Of a stretch of DNA of 64,000 nt, positions 27,954 through 38,002 are shown in pieces; position 1 is the stretch's first letter; each line of letters begins with the position of its first letter. Source of the DNA: Fen-1301 sp963786395. GTDB taxonomy: Bacteria > Bacteroidota > Ignavibacteria > Ignavibacteriales > Ignavibacteriaceae. The position numbers were made by a program, and so were the translations under genes. The stretch spans positions 1 to 64,000 of the forward strand of contig CAWAZD010000021.1 in NCBI GenBank assembly GCA_963786395.1. Reading direction: 5' to 3'. The notes beneath the pieces are model-generated. The model made no database searches. It had not been told where the DNA came from and saw only the letters and a program-made list of their open reading frames with translations.

Positions 27954-28224
27954 TGTAAGAGCTGAAATAATTGTGAATGGTCTTGTTCAGGGAATCGGGT
28001 TCAGGTACTTTGTATTAAGACATGCACAGAATTTAGGAGTAAAAGGATTTGTTAAAAACCTTTACACCGGAGAAGTGTTAACAGTTGCCGAGGGAGACAG
28101 AAGCTTGATAGAAGAACTTATTAAACAAATAAGGATTGGACCATCTCATGGACATGTTAAAAACTGCAAAGTTGATTGGTCAGAATCGATTGATGAATTT
28201 AAAACATTTGAGGTAAGATATTGA
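27940..28224 (+). CDS. Acylphosphatase
   Basis: A 94-residue acylphosphatase that hydrolyses carboxyl-phosphate bonds. The signature NGLVQGIGFRYFVLRHAQNL contains the catalytic arginine, and VKGFVKNLYTGEVLTVAEG the catalytic asparagine. GTG start at 27940 inside the EamA gene; the TGA overlaps the TTG start of ispF. The tight packing indicates one operon. Confidence 0.93.
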   Translation: MSKNNVRAEIIVNGLVQGIGFRYFVLRHAQNLGVKGFVKNLYTGEVLTVAEGDRSLIEELIKQIRIGPSHGHVKNCKVDWSESIDEFKTFEVRY

Positions 28225-28712
28225 AACAGGCTTTCAGGACCGGGTTCGGGTTTGATGTGCATGCTTTTGCCAAGGACAGGAAATTAATAATAGGCGGAAT
28301 AGATATCCCTTATGAAAAAGGTTTAATGGGTCACTCCGATGCTGATGTTCTGCTGCATGCAATTTGTGATGCTTTGCTGGGAGCCCTTTCACTTGGAGAT
28401 ATAGGACAGCATTTCCCGGATACTGATATGAAATATAAAAATGCTGATAGTTCCGATCTACTTAAAGAAGTTTATACTTTAGTCAAAGAAAAAGGATTTT
28501 CATTAGGTAACCTTGATGCTATGATAGCAATGCAGAAACCTAAGATTGCTCCTTACATTCCGGGAATGAGAAAGAAGATATCGAATCTTTTGGGATGCAG
28601 TGAAGACCAGGTGTCAATTAAGGCATCTACAACTGAAAAATTAGGTTTTATCGGTAGAGAAGAAGGAGTGACTGCCTTTGCTTCAGTTCTTCTTATGAAC
28701 GATAATAAATAG
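28221..28712 (+). CDS. ispF: 2-C-methyl-D-erythritol 2,4-cyclodiphosphate synthase
   Basis: IspF forms the cyclic diphosphate of the MEP pathway to isoprenoids. Signature elements are GFGFDVHAF (metal Asp and His), GLMGHSDADVLLHAICDALL (third metal His and fold), DIGQHFPDTD and KASTTEKLGFIGREEG. At 163 residues it is standard. It uses TTG as start, four bases inside the acylphosphatase gene. Its product feeds farnesyl diphosphate, the substrate of the hpnCDE enzymes at 31-34 kb. Confidence 0.97.
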   Translation: MKQAFRTGFGFDVHAFAKDRKLIIGGIDIPYEKGLMGHSDADVLLHAICDALLGALSLGDIGQHFPDTDMKYKNADSSDLLKEVYTLVKEKGFSLGNLDAMIAMQKPKIAPYIPGMRKKISNLLGCSEDQVSIKASTTEKLGFIGREEGVTAFASVLLMNDNK

Positions 28713-28760
28713 AATACGAGCCCCAATTATTAATATGCTCTTTAACATAAAAGATAAAGA

Positions 28761-30416
28761 TTGAAACTATTCCATAAAAGTGTATTAACCCCTGAAGAAA
28801 AAAAGGAACGTAGAAAACAAAGACTTCTCCTGATATTCTCAGGAATAATGATGGGAATTTCATTTCCGCCATTCCCCTTCCCTTTTCAGTTATTTATGTT
28901 AGTTGGTCTTGTCCCCTATCTGATGGTTCTTGAAAAGAGAGAACGATTAGTTGACATGAACCGCGCGTCATATCTGATGAGCTTTGTTTTCAGTCTTATT
29001 ACTCTGTATTGGGTTGGAAGCTGGCAGAAAGAAGCTGATCCTTTTTTAATGATCTCAGGTGGTTTGCTGATATTTGTTAATCCCGTTTTCTTCATGATCC
29101 CTACAACATTACTATATTTTTGTCGGGACATATTCAATAAAAAAACCGCTATTTATCTTTTCCCGCTATTCTGGATAACATATGAATATTTATATATGTT
29201 GACTGATCTGAGTTTCCCCTGGCTGACTCTTGGCAGCGGGTTATCCCATTTTCATCTTTTTATACAGGCTGCGGATATCGTTGGAGCAGTTGGATTATCT
29301 TTAATTGTTGTATATATAAATGTTTTTATTGCTAAAGCTTTTCAATCCAGGAAAACCTCTAATAACTTATTCAAATTAAATATATCTATAGCAGTTGGGA
29401 TATTAGCAATGGTTCTTTTATATGGATTAATCAGAATATCAACATTCAGGATATCAGATAAAAAAGTGAAGGTTGGTTTAATTCAACCTAATCTTGATCC
29501 CTGGGGCAAATGGACTGGAGGCAAAATAGATGATCTTACAACAGATTATATAAATTTATCTAAACAGGCAGTAAGTAAAGGCGCAAAAGTTATTTTCTGG
29601 CCTGAGACAGCATTGCCGGTTTACCTGTTAGACGGTGGATTTAATTCAGTTCTTGATTCCATTTATAGTTTTATTAATAAAAATAATGTTTACCTGATTA
29701 CCGGTATGCCCGATATAATTTATTATAAGCATGGGGATAAAATGCCGGACGATGTTAAATATAGTAAACCTGGAAACTTTTATTACGCAACTTATAATGC
29801 AATTCTTTTGTTTTCGCCCGGGACCAGAAATATAGTTCATTATGGGAAATCCAAACTTGTACCGTTTGGTGAAAGGGTTCCCTTTGTTGATCAGCTTCCA
29901 TTCCTTGGCGATTTAATTAAATGGGGTGTAGGACTTTCCGGATGGAATGTAGGCAAAGATACTACCGTTTTTAAACTTCCACTTGATAACAAGAGAGATA
30001 CCTTGATAGTTGATGGTATGGTCTGTTATGAATCTATTTATCTTTATTTCATCCCAAGGTTTGTAGAAAAGGGCGCCGATCTGATTTCTGTTGTAACTAA
30101 TGACAGCTGGTACGGAAATTCAAGTGGTCCATATCAGCATAAAGAAATGGCAGTACTTCGTGCTGTTGAAAACAGAAGGACTGTGATCAGGGCAGCTAAT
30201 GGTGGTATTAGCTGCATTATTGATCCTTTGGGGCATACAATAGTTGAATCCAAAATGTTTACCATTGATGAAATTACAGGAGATGTATTTATTCAGGAGA
30301 ACAAGTCTTTTTTTACAAGATACCCTTTATTTCTCCCTGTGATCTCATCGGCTTTTTCTTTTTGGATATTTGGTATTTTTATTCTTAAAAAGTTAAAGAT
30401 CAAGCTAAAATTATAA
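28761..30416 (+). CDS. lnt: Apolipoprotein N-acyltransferase
   Basis: Lnt adds the third acyl chain to lipoproteins at the inner membrane. The N-terminal 230 residues hold about six spans. The C-terminal carbon-nitrogen hydrolase domain has the triad: Glu in FWPETALPVY, Lys in GKSKLVPFGERVP and Cys in MVCYESIYLY. TNDSWYGNSSGPYQHKEMAV follows. At 551 residues it is typical. TTG start at 28761. It implies a Gram-negative envelope with triacylated lipoproteins. Confidence 0.96.
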   Translation: MKLFHKSVLTPEEKKERRKQRLLLIFSGIMMGISFPPFPFPFQLFMLVGLVPYLMVLEKRERLVDMNRASYLMSFVFSLITLYWVGSWQKEADPFLMISGGLLIFVNPVFFMIPTTLLYFCRDIFNKKTAIYLFPLFWITYEYLYMLTDLSFPWLTLGSGLSHFHLFIQAADIVGAVGLSLIVVYINVFIAKAFQSRKTSNNLFKLNISIAVGILAMVLLYGLIRISTFRISDKKVKVGLIQPNLDPWGKWTGGKIDDLTTDYINLSKQAVSKGAKVIFWPETALPVYLLDGGFNSVLDSIYSFINKNNVYLITGMPDIIYYKHGDKMPDDVKYSKPGNFYYATYNAILLFSPGTRNIVHYGKSKLVPFGERVPFVDQLPFLGDLIKWGVGLSGWNVGKDTTVFKLPLDNKRDTLIVDGMVCYESIYLYFIPRFVEKGADLISVVTNDSWYGNSSGPYQHKEMAVLRAVENRRTVIRAANGGISCIIDPLGHTIVESKMFTIDEITGDVFIQENKSFFTRYPLFLPVISSAFSFWIFGIFILKKLKIKLKL

Positions 30417-30480
30417 TATTGTCCCGGCTTGTTTTAATTTTATACTAAGATATATCCGGTAATTTTCTAAGAGGAATCAA

Positions 30481-31008
30481 ATGGATTTGTTTTCGCTGCT
30501 ACATCCAAAAGTTGTTCATTTCCCAATTGCCTTTCTTATTGTATATATGCTTCTTGAACTTATTGGTGCTATATTCAAAAAAGAATTCTTTTCAAAAGCA
30601 GCTCACCTTTTTCTTTTATTCGGTGTTTTGGGTGCATTGGTTGCTACTTTCACTGGTGACCAGGCTGTTGACGCATTTGAAGGCTGGAATAAAACCTCAA
30701 GTTCAGTTCTAAAAGCACATCACAATTATGCAACCATTACCACATGGTTTTTTGCAGTTCTTCTTGTTCTAAGAACAATTGTGGTGCTGAGGAAAAAATT
30801 TACTCCTCTTTTCAAATACGGATTTGTTCTGTTGGCAGTACTGGGTACTTACTTTATAGTTTTGACCGGAGATATAGGCGGAAAGATGGTATATACTCAT
30901 GGAGTCGGAACAGAATTTTACAACAAGGCAAGTTCTGTCAAAGATTCATTGAATGAGAAAATATCAGATATGCAGGATAAAATAGATTCGCTGGAGAATA
31001 AAAAGTAA
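30481..31008 (+). CDS. DUF2231 membrane protein
   Basis: This 175-residue protein opens LFSLLHPKVVHFPIAFLIVY, the DUF2231 signature (LHP...VHFPIA), with four spans and a conserved AHHNYATITTW segment. The last 30 residues (SVKDSLNEKISDMQDKIDSL) form a short coiled coil. Members are putative redox- or heme-associated membrane proteins without a proven role. AGAGGAATCAA precedes the ATG. Confidence 0.88.
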   Translation: MDLFSLLHPKVVHFPIAFLIVYMLLELIGAIFKKEFFSKAAHLFLLFGVLGALVATFTGDQAVDAFEGWNKTSSSVLKAHHNYATITTWFFAVLLVLRTIVVLRKKFTPLFKYGFVLLAVLGTYFIVLTGDIGGKMVYTHGVGTEFYNKASSVKDSLNEKISDMQDKIDSLENKK

Positions 31009-31030
31009 GATTTCGTTCCACTCAAGCGCA

Positions 31031-31058
31031 TGGATTCCCGCCTTCGCGGGAATGACAT
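31031..31058. repeat. REP-like palindrome, copy 7
   Basis: GGATTCCCGC-CTT-CGCGGGAATGACATG lies between the convergent DUF2231 and hpnE genes. Confidence 0.85.
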
Positions 31059-31095
31059 GTGAGATTGCGAAGTATTCAGGGAACTCAACTTTCTC

Positions 31096-32376
31096 TCAGA
31101 ATGACAATAGAGCATCTGCAGCAACTTTACCACTCTTAACGGCTCCTTCAATTGTAGCTGGTAAACCTGTATTTGTCCAATCCCCTGCCAGGAATAAATT
31201 CTTATAGGGTGTTATAGTACCAGGCCGCTTATCGAGAATATCATTTGATGGAATAAATGTTGCTCTCTTCTCTTTTATTACCTTAAAGGATTCCACTTCA
31301 TTTTTATCAAGAAGAATATATTTCTTTAATTCATGCAAAACCATTTCGAATATTTCCTCTTTTGAAGACTCCATATATGCATCGGCATTGCTGATTACAA
31401 TGGTTAAGTGAGTCCCTTTATTGAATACCCATTGAACCGGGGACCCGATAAGTCCATAAAAAGTATTTTCAAATCTATTCTCCTTTAAGAAAATGTGCAC
31501 CGTTAATATGGATGAATAATCAGGAGTAAATTCATTAAGGAAGGAATTATTTTGTATGATATTTTTCAGACTATATATCGGAACTGCTGAGATTACATAA
31601 TCAAAATCTTTTATGACCCGGTCTGTTGTTTTTATTTCAACTACCTGGTTTTCTTTTATTACCAGATCAGTTACCTGTTCTGAAAAAAATATTTCCCCAT
31701 TATTGTTTTCAATAAACTTTATCGCATCGCAGCAGTATGTTTCTGTTAAACCAACTGAAGGAAGAATTATAGAGGCGGCTCTATTTCCTCTAAAGAAGAT
31801 TTCCTTTAATATGTCTGCAAATATTTTAGCTGAGGCTTTATTTATATCAGCATTAAGTGCCCCTATAGCTAATATCTCCCAGAATGACTTGATTAAGTTT
31901 TCAGTTTGTTCCTCTTTCCTTAACCAATCCATCAGTGATAAATTCTTCAATTCATCATCAGAATAGAAATACAGTTTTCCAAAAAATTTCAATAGCATAA
32001 GCTTATCTTTGGAGGAAACTGCTGAATAGCTAAAGAAGGCTAAGAGTAAGTTTAATGGATAAAATAGATGGGATGCTTTAAGCTCGCACATTTCGAAATT
32101 CTCTTTGACGAATTTAATTGAAAGGCTCTGCTGGCGGATCAGATTCTTATCCGCACATACAAGTTTAAGAAAATCCAGAGTTTCCTTATAACACCCCATA
32201 AGGATATGCTGTCCATTATCAATTACAATGCCTGTTTCTTTATCTTCAAAGGAATAAGCTCTACCGCCCGGCTTAGGAGATGATTCTAAAATCTGAACTT
32301 TATGGTTATTATTTGAAAGGTAAGATGCGGCTGATAGTCCTGCAAAACCGCTTCCGATTACTACAGTTTTTTTCAT
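31096..32376 (-). CDS. hpnE: Hydroxysqualene dehydroxylase HpnE
   Basis: A FAD-dependent amine-oxidase-type enzyme that reduces hydroxysqualene to squalene. The dinucleotide motif VVIGSGFAGLSAASYL is at the N-terminus, with ESSPKPGGRAYSFED after it. The C-terminal FAD motif NLFLAGDWTNTGLPATIEGA ends the protein, as in HpnE and phytoene desaturase relatives. The frame is intact at 426 residues. It overlaps hpnD by one base. Neighbours hpnD and hpnC make the assignment firm. Confidence 0.93.
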   Translation of the reverse strand: MKKTVVIGSGFAGLSAASYLSNNNHKVQILESSPKPGGRAYSFEDKETGIVIDNGQHILMGCYKETLDFLKLVCADKNLIRQQSLSIKFVKENFEMCELKASHLFYPLNLLLAFFSYSAVSSKDKLMLLKFFGKLYFYSDDELKNLSLMDWLRKEEQTENLIKSFWEILAIGALNADINKASAKIFADILKEIFFRGNRAASIILPSVGLTETYCCDAIKFIENNNGEIFFSEQVTDLVIKENQVVEIKTTDRVIKDFDYVISAVPIYSLKNIIQNNSFLNEFTPDYSSILTVHIFLKENRFENTFYGLIGSPVQWVFNKGTHLTIVISNADAYMESSKEEIFEMVLHELKKYILLDKNEVESFKVIKEKRATFIPSNDILDKRPGTITPYKNLFLAGDWTNTGLPATIEGAVKSGKVAADALLSF

Positions 32377-33218
32377 TAGTAAACTAAGCTGTACTTAGCC
32401 CAAACTCCTATTGCAATACCCGCTTTTTCTATTTTATTAACTTTAATATTTTTCTGATATACATTATAATCGGCATCAATTATTTTCTCAAGTAGTTTAT
32501 GGTATATATGCTGCATAGCCCTTGCTGCAAACATTGAACCTTTATCATCCAGGCTCAGATTCATTGTTGCTTTTTTGAAATATTCCTCTGCACGGTTAGT
32601 TTCATATATCATAAGATCTATAAAATTGGCATTATAAACCTGGTTGAACAGATCTTGTTCAGAATAATTAAACCTTTGGAGATCTTCCTGTGGAAGGTAG
32701 ATTCTCCCTCTTGCAGAATCTTTTTTAATATCACGGAGAATATTAGTTAACTGTAAAGCTATCCCGAGATTTACGGCAAAGTCTTTAGCGGATTTATGTT
32801 TATACCCGAAAATTTCAATACACATCAGTCCAACCGTGGACGCCACTCTGAAACAATAGGTTTTCAGGTCATCAAAAGATAAATATCTTTTATATTGCAG
32901 ATCCATTTCCATCCCCTTCAATAATTCAAAGAAAGGATCTAATGGAATATTGAATTGTGAAATAGTTTTCCCTAATTTATTTAATAGGGAATAATCAGAT
33001 TGACCAACCAGAGCTTTCTCAAGCTCAATTCTCCACTTTCTAAGCTTTTCATATTTAATTTCCTCAGGTTCATTACCTTCATCAACCAGATCGTCAGTTT
33101 CACGACAGAATGCATAGACAGTATTCATCGCATCCCTTTTTTCCTGAGGAAGTAAGTTAAAAGCAAAATAGAAACTGCTGCTGCTTTTCTTTGCTATTTC
33201 TTTAGCCTGATCGTTCAT
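32376..33218 (-). CDS. hpnD: Presqualene diphosphate synthase HpnD
   Basis: A squalene/phytoene-synthase-fold enzyme joining two farnesyl diphosphates into presqualene diphosphate. Substrate-binding motifs are YAFCRETDDLVDEG (first Asp-rich) and LQLTNILRDIKKDSARGRIY (second). Length 280 residues, intact. It overlaps hpnC by four bases and hpnE by one, forming the hpnCDE operon for squalene. Confidence 0.94.
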   Translation of the reverse strand: MNDQAKEIAKKSSSSFYFAFNLLPQEKRDAMNTVYAFCRETDDLVDEGNEPEEIKYEKLRKWRIELEKALVGQSDYSLLNKLGKTISQFNIPLDPFFELLKGMEMDLQYKRYLSFDDLKTYCFRVASTVGLMCIEIFGYKHKSAKDFAVNLGIALQLTNILRDIKKDSARGRIYLPQEDLQRFNYSEQDLFNQVYNANFIDLMIYETNRAEEYFKKATMNLSLDDKGSMFAARAMQHIYHKLLEKIIDADYNVYQKNIKVNKIEKAGIAIGVWAKYSLVY

Positions 33219-34052
33219 ATTATGGACTTAATCATTAACCTTAAAAAATCTAATTTTGTCAGTTCTGGTCTTATAAATATATTAAACTTGTTTCTTCTTA
33301 TTTTGGAAAGGATCTCATTCCCTCCAAGAATTGTCCATTTAATCTCAAACTTTAATCTTCCTGGAAGATATTGAAGTAACCCCTTTCCTTCATTAAGGAT
33401 ATTATCGGCTCTTTCTACATTAAAGTTTACAAGTTCTTGTAATTTAAGACTATTTTCACTTAAGTCAAACATATTTTCAGTGATACCGAACCTATCCATT
33501 TCGTCTTTAGGGAAATAATTGCGCCCCCTTTTTAAGTCTATATTGACATCCTGGTAAAAGTTTATCAATTGCAGAGCAGAACAGATTCTGTCAGAAAAAT
33601 AGAATGCCTCTTTATTCCTTATTCCATGAAGTTCAAGAATAAGTCTCCCGACAGGATTTGCGGATAGTTTACAATAATCCAACAATTCCTCAAAGGAACA
33701 ATATCTCTTTTTTACCAGGTCCTGCCTGAATGCGGCTAGTAGATCATAAAATAACTGTGGGGACAGGTTCATTGAAGTTATAGTATTATAAAGTGCGGCT
33801 TCAAAATCATTTTCAAAATTACCCTTAAGCAGGGCTGTAAGTCTTAATTCAAAATTATTTAACCGGATGATTTTTTCCTCATCCGGTAATTGACCTTCAT
33901 CAGCAATATCATCTGCAGTTCTTGCAAACCAATATATAATAGCTACATGTTTTCTTAGATCTTTTTTAATAAAGACAGAGACAACAGGAAAATTCTCATA
34001 ATGCTCCCGTGCGAATTTTTCTGCAGTTATGTATGCTGAATTTGTGATTCAC
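33215..34052 (-). CDS. hpnC: Hydroxysqualene synthase HpnC (frameshift near start)
   Basis: This is the HpnC partner that converts presqualene diphosphate to hydroxysqualene. In frame upstream of 33772 the protein continues: EKFAREHYENFPVVSVFIKK, then WFARTADDIADEGQ (first Asp-rich motif). Later LQLINFYQDVNIDLKRGRNY is the second motif. A likely start is the GTG at 34052 (VNHKFS), with one base lost near 34036 to join ITAEKF. Repaired length is about 279 residues, normal for HpnC. Confidence 0.88.
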
Positions 34053-34271
34053 AAAGTATCCGGTCAAATTATCTCTTTTGTTATACTGTATAAATTACTA
34101 AATTTGAACCGTTTAAAATATCAATTATCTAAATTATAGTGAAAAGTCAGATTCTAAATACAAAACTACTACAGTTTCACCTGGAAGTTCCTTTCTTTTA
34201 TTAGAGTTACACACTCTTATATTTTCAGATCCAACAATACTAATTATAATAACCATTAGATTTAATTTCAT
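34053..34271. other. Divergent promoter gap hpnC/prfC
   Basis: This AT-rich gap separates the divergent hpnC and prfC genes and should hold both promoters. I see no gene, repeat or clear hairpin, and no strong consensus promoter stands out. Confidence 0.5.
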
Positions 34272-35889
34272 ATGAGCTTAATAAAAGAAATCAACAGAAG
34301 ACGTACATTTGCGATAATCTCGCATCCCGATGCCGGTAAGACAACCTTAACTGAAAAGTTCCTTTTATATGGAGGCGCAGTACAGTTAGCCGGATCTGTT
34401 ACAGCAAGGAAAAACCAGAGATCTTCAACATCAGACTGGATGGAACTCGAAAAGAAAAGAGGAATATCCATTAGTTCTACTGTGCTCCAATTTGATTATA
34501 AGGGATTTAAAATAAATCTTCTTGACACACCAGGGCATGAGGACTTTTCGGAAGATACTTACAGGGTTCTTACAGCAGTAGACGCTGTGGTGATGGTTAT
34601 TGATGCTGCAAAGGGTATTGAGGCACAGACAAGGAAACTATTCGAGGTGTGCAGACGAAGAGCCATCCCAATATTTACCTTCATGAATAAACTTGACAGA
34701 CCAACTCTGGAACCAATGGCTTTGTTAGATGAACTAGAAAATATTCTGGGAATCGGAGCATACCCAATGAACTGGCCATTAGGAACAGGGATGGATTTCA
34801 AAGGAGTCTTTGACAGAAGAAATAAAGAGATACATTTATTTGAAAGAACCATAGGAGGTTCATACATTTCACCTGTTTCAATTCATGGTATATCAGATCC
34901 CTTTGTAAAAGAAAGATTAAGTGAAGAGCCTCTATCATAATATAGTAGAAGAACTTGAGATGCTTGATGGTGCTGGTGAAGAATTTAATGCTCCCTCTGT
35001 TCTGGAAGGAAATCTAACTCCGGTTTTCTTCGGAAGTGCAATGAACAATTTTGGCGTTCAGCTTTTGCTCGATGGATTTCTGGAATATGCTGTCCCCCCT
35101 GCTCCCAGAAAAAGCGGGGATATCATAATCGAGCCGGAGCATGAATCGTTTTCCGGATTTGTATTCAAGATACAAGCTAATATGGATCCTAAGCATAGAG
35201 ACAGGATAGCATTTTTACGTGTATGTTCAGGTAAATTCACACGTGATATGATGGCTACACATGTAAGAACAAATAAAAAGATCAGGCTTTCTAATTCACA
35301 GAAGTTATTTGGGCAGGACAGAGAAACAGTAGATGAGGCTTATGCCGGAGATATTGTTGGATTTGTAGGCAACTCTAATTTTGGTATAGGAGATACAATA
35401 TCTGAAGATCCTTCCATAGTATATAAAGAAATACCTAAGTTTGCTCCGGAATTTTTTGTGTTTATGAATAACCCTAATCCCTCTAATTATAAGAAGTTCC
35501 GGGATGGACTTGACCAATTGCTTCAGGAAGGTGTTATTCAAAGTTATTACACTAAAAACTCTATGCAGAAAATCCCTTTACTGGGGGCGGTAGGTCCTTT
35601 ACAGTTTGAGGTTGTCCAATACCGGTTAAAAGATGAGTACGGAGCAGAATCAAGATTAGAACAAACGAACTGGAAAGTATTAAGATGGATTGAACCTTCA
35701 GTTTCTATCGAGATTCAAAATAACCTTATGCTCCCGGCTGGAGCAGCATGGGCATACGATACAGAACAAAGACCTGTAATACTTTTTACCAGTGAATGGT
35801 CAATGAATTACTTCAAAGAAAAGAATCCCAAATTGGAATTATCTGATATTCCATTCATAGAAGAGCAGGTTTCACTTAAAGTAGATTAA
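34272..35889 (+). CDS. prfC: Peptide chain release factor 3 (one frameshift)
   Basis: RF3 is the GTPase that recycles RF1/RF2 from the ribosome. G1 HPDAGKTTLTEKFLLYG, the RGISISS switch, G3 DTPGHEDFSEDTYR and G4 MNKLDRPT are all present. The C-terminal half has QANMDPKHRDRIAFLRVCSG, the RF3-specific turn. One extra C at about 34927 breaks the frame; removing it gives LSEELYHNIVEELEML. The total is about 539 residues, near the family norm. Confidence 0.95.
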
Positions 35890-35930
35890 TATTACAACCC
35901 TTCTGTTTTAGTTTTATTATCTTTTATGAA

Positions 35931-35976
35931 TGGATTCCTACCCGAAGGTCGGGTCAGGCTCTTCGAGGGAATGACC
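35931..35976. repeat. REP-like palindrome, copy 8, long-loop subtype
   Basis: GGATTCCTACCCGAAGGTCG followed by GGTCAGGCTCTTCGAGGGAA, then TGACCA, repeats the subtype seen at 6624, with an inner CCCGA/TCGGG hairpin and CTCTTCG before the right arm. Confidence 0.75.
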
Positions 35977-36007
35977 ACGGATATCTTTAAACTATTTAGG
36001 GAGTTTT

Positions 36008-36169
36008 ATGGAAGGAATAAGTAAGCAAAGGTTAAACTTCATTGTCCTTACAATTTCTATAATTATATTTATCCTGGTTACCTTGTGGGTTATTCTTTTA
36101 TTCGCTCATCAGGAAAATCAAGACGCCAGAACAATGAAAAGATTCAGTTTGATCGAAACCCACACTTAG
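36008..36169 (+). CDS. Small single-span membrane protein
   Basis: A 53-codon frame (MEGISKQRLNF, then a span of about 24 hydrophobic residues, then a polar tail HQENQDARTMKRFSLIETHT) starts at an ATG with GGGAG seven bases before it. It ends four bases into the convergent bshC gene. Family is unknown. A ribosome site and a clean span make it plausible. Confidence 0.5.
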   Translation: MEGISKQRLNFIVLTISIIIFILVTLWVILLFAHQENQDARTMKRFSLIETHT

Positions 36170-37794
36170 AGATAGATTATCTGGTGCTCAAAAACATTTA
36201 TATCTAATTCCTCAAAGATCTTATCGAGTACCTCAATTCCATACTTGTTGGCAAAATATATAAAATTTAATACCCTCTCCTGCAAATTCTGATCTGGATA
36301 AAGATTCATTGTAATCTTATCAATTTGTCTGAGCGAAACCTCATATTTTTTCTTTTGGGCTTCAAGTGCTTTCCCTTTAAGCTGAATTAAGTTATTAAGG
36401 GAATTCTGTTTATACTTATTCCCTGCCTCACTTAATGCTTTATCAATTTCAAAAAGTTTTTCTTTAAGTTTATCATAAACAAGTTCAATTTCATATGAAG
36501 ATTTATCAAACACTTCGGCCAGTATATCATCAGACATTTTTGATACAATTTTTTCTTTAATCTTTTCCGGGTCTGCGAATACCTCATTAATTTTCAGATC
36601 AAACTTCTGGATAGCAGAGCTTATATTTTTCTCAATGATGGATGCTGAAGAGCGTGGATATATAATGGGAGCAATTACTTTGAATATGTTGTAAAGAGGT
36701 GTTACCTGGGCAAAATAGGCTACTTCTGAAGGACCACCGATATAAAATGCTGTAGGGAGTAAATAGTCCTGACATATAGGCCTTAACAAAACATTAGGGC
36801 TGAATTTCTCAGGTTCCTGTTGGATCAATAAATTTAATTCATCATAGGTAAATTTTTTCTTTTTTCCTCTTAGTTTGAATTCATTTTCAACGGGTTCTAT
36901 TAAGTATCTTCCATCCGAATAATTATAGAAAAGGTTTACAGGTCTAACCTTAACCTGTGCATGATAGATTTCATCAAGTGTAGCACTAACATTTACGAGT
37001 ATCTCTGTATTTTCCCTGAACCCGGAGATTTCTTTCTGAAAGACAGGGATCAATAATTTCTTTAGTTCCTTGTCCTGTGGGTCAAAAATAATAAGCCCAT
37101 GTTTATCAAACAGCCAAAGAATAAGATCAGTAAATGCCTGCTTAAAAGTTTTTCCTTCTGAATAAAAGGAACGGAGGGTTTCCATCAGGTCAGTTTTAAA
37201 ATCAGTACCCCTGAGGTTTTTATCCATTTCATCGAAGAAAGAATTTATTGTACTCTGAAGTTTCACATATCCGACGCTTCCTCTGTTTACATCTTCAGCG
37301 GCATTATCGGAATATTTTATTTTAACAAGTTCATTATTTTCATTAAGGAGATTTATCCACGCTACCTCATCAAAATCATGATCATCGCCTTCGAGCCAGA
37401 AAACCGGAACGAATTTGTAATCATCATATCTTTCAGACAGATGTTTGCTGAGTTTTACCGCCGTAATTATTTTATATAAAGTGTAGAGAGGTCCTCCCAT
37501 CAAACCAAGCTGCTGGCCAGTCACAACAGCAAGAGTATTATTATTCTTCAAAAGGGAAATATTGCGCTCAGTTCTGGAAGAAATTTTTCTACCGGAATAC
37601 TGATTTATAATTATATCCGCAACATCACTTCTGAAGGCTCTTGGTGATTCTGATACCGACTTAAATAATCCCGGATATTCCTCCCGATCTCTGAAATTAT
37701 ATCTGTAAAATGATTCTACTTTATCAAATTCATATAAATAATCAAGGAAAAGGTTCTGATGTCCGGGAATATCACTGAAATTAATAAACATCAT
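36166..37794 (-). CDS. bshC: Bacillithiol biosynthesis cysteine-adding enzyme BshC
   Basis: BshC adds cysteine to glucosaminyl-malate, the last step of bacillithiol synthesis. The Rossmann core has VVTGQQLGLMGGPLYTLYKI and FVPVFWLEGDDHDFDEVAWI. The middle has LLRPICQDYLLPTAFYIGGP and SEVAYFAQVTPLYNIF. A C-terminal coiled coil spans about residues 430-510. At 542 residues it is intact and of normal length. bshA and bshB are not in the window. The thiol would matter for redox and metal balance. Confidence 0.96.
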   Translation of the reverse strand: MMFINFSDIPGHQNLFLDYLYEFDKVESFYRYNFRDREEYPGLFKSVSESPRAFRSDVADIIINQYSGRKISSRTERNISLLKNNNTLAVVTGQQLGLMGGPLYTLYKIITAVKLSKHLSERYDDYKFVPVFWLEGDDHDFDEVAWINLLNENNELVKIKYSDNAAEDVNRGSVGYVKLQSTINSFFDEMDKNLRGTDFKTDLMETLRSFYSEGKTFKQAFTDLILWLFDKHGLIIFDPQDKELKKLLIPVFQKEISGFRENTEILVNVSATLDEIYHAQVKVRPVNLFYNYSDGRYLIEPVENEFKLRGKKKKFTYDELNLLIQQEPEKFSPNVLLRPICQDYLLPTAFYIGGPSEVAYFAQVTPLYNIFKVIAPIIYPRSSASIIEKNISSAIQKFDLKINEVFADPEKIKEKIVSKMSDDILAEVFDKSSYEIELVYDKLKEKLFEIDKALSEAGNKYKQNSLNNLIQLKGKALEAQKKKYEVSLRQIDKITMNLYPDQNLQERVLNFIYFANKYGIEVLDKIFEELDINVFEHQIIYL

Positions 37795-38002
37795 TTCTCC
37801 AAAGAATTGATAATAAGGTTTAAAAAGTAATCAAAAGAATTCTGGTTAACAAATATCACTTATATTACGGATAAATAATTGCATGTGTGTTGGTTATTGA
37901 TTTTTTAAATAAGAATATTACACAGGGAGGAGGAGTTCACAGAGGTTCACGGAGAAACTCACAAGAAAGGAATTAATCGATGGGTTAACAGGATGGATTT
38001 TG

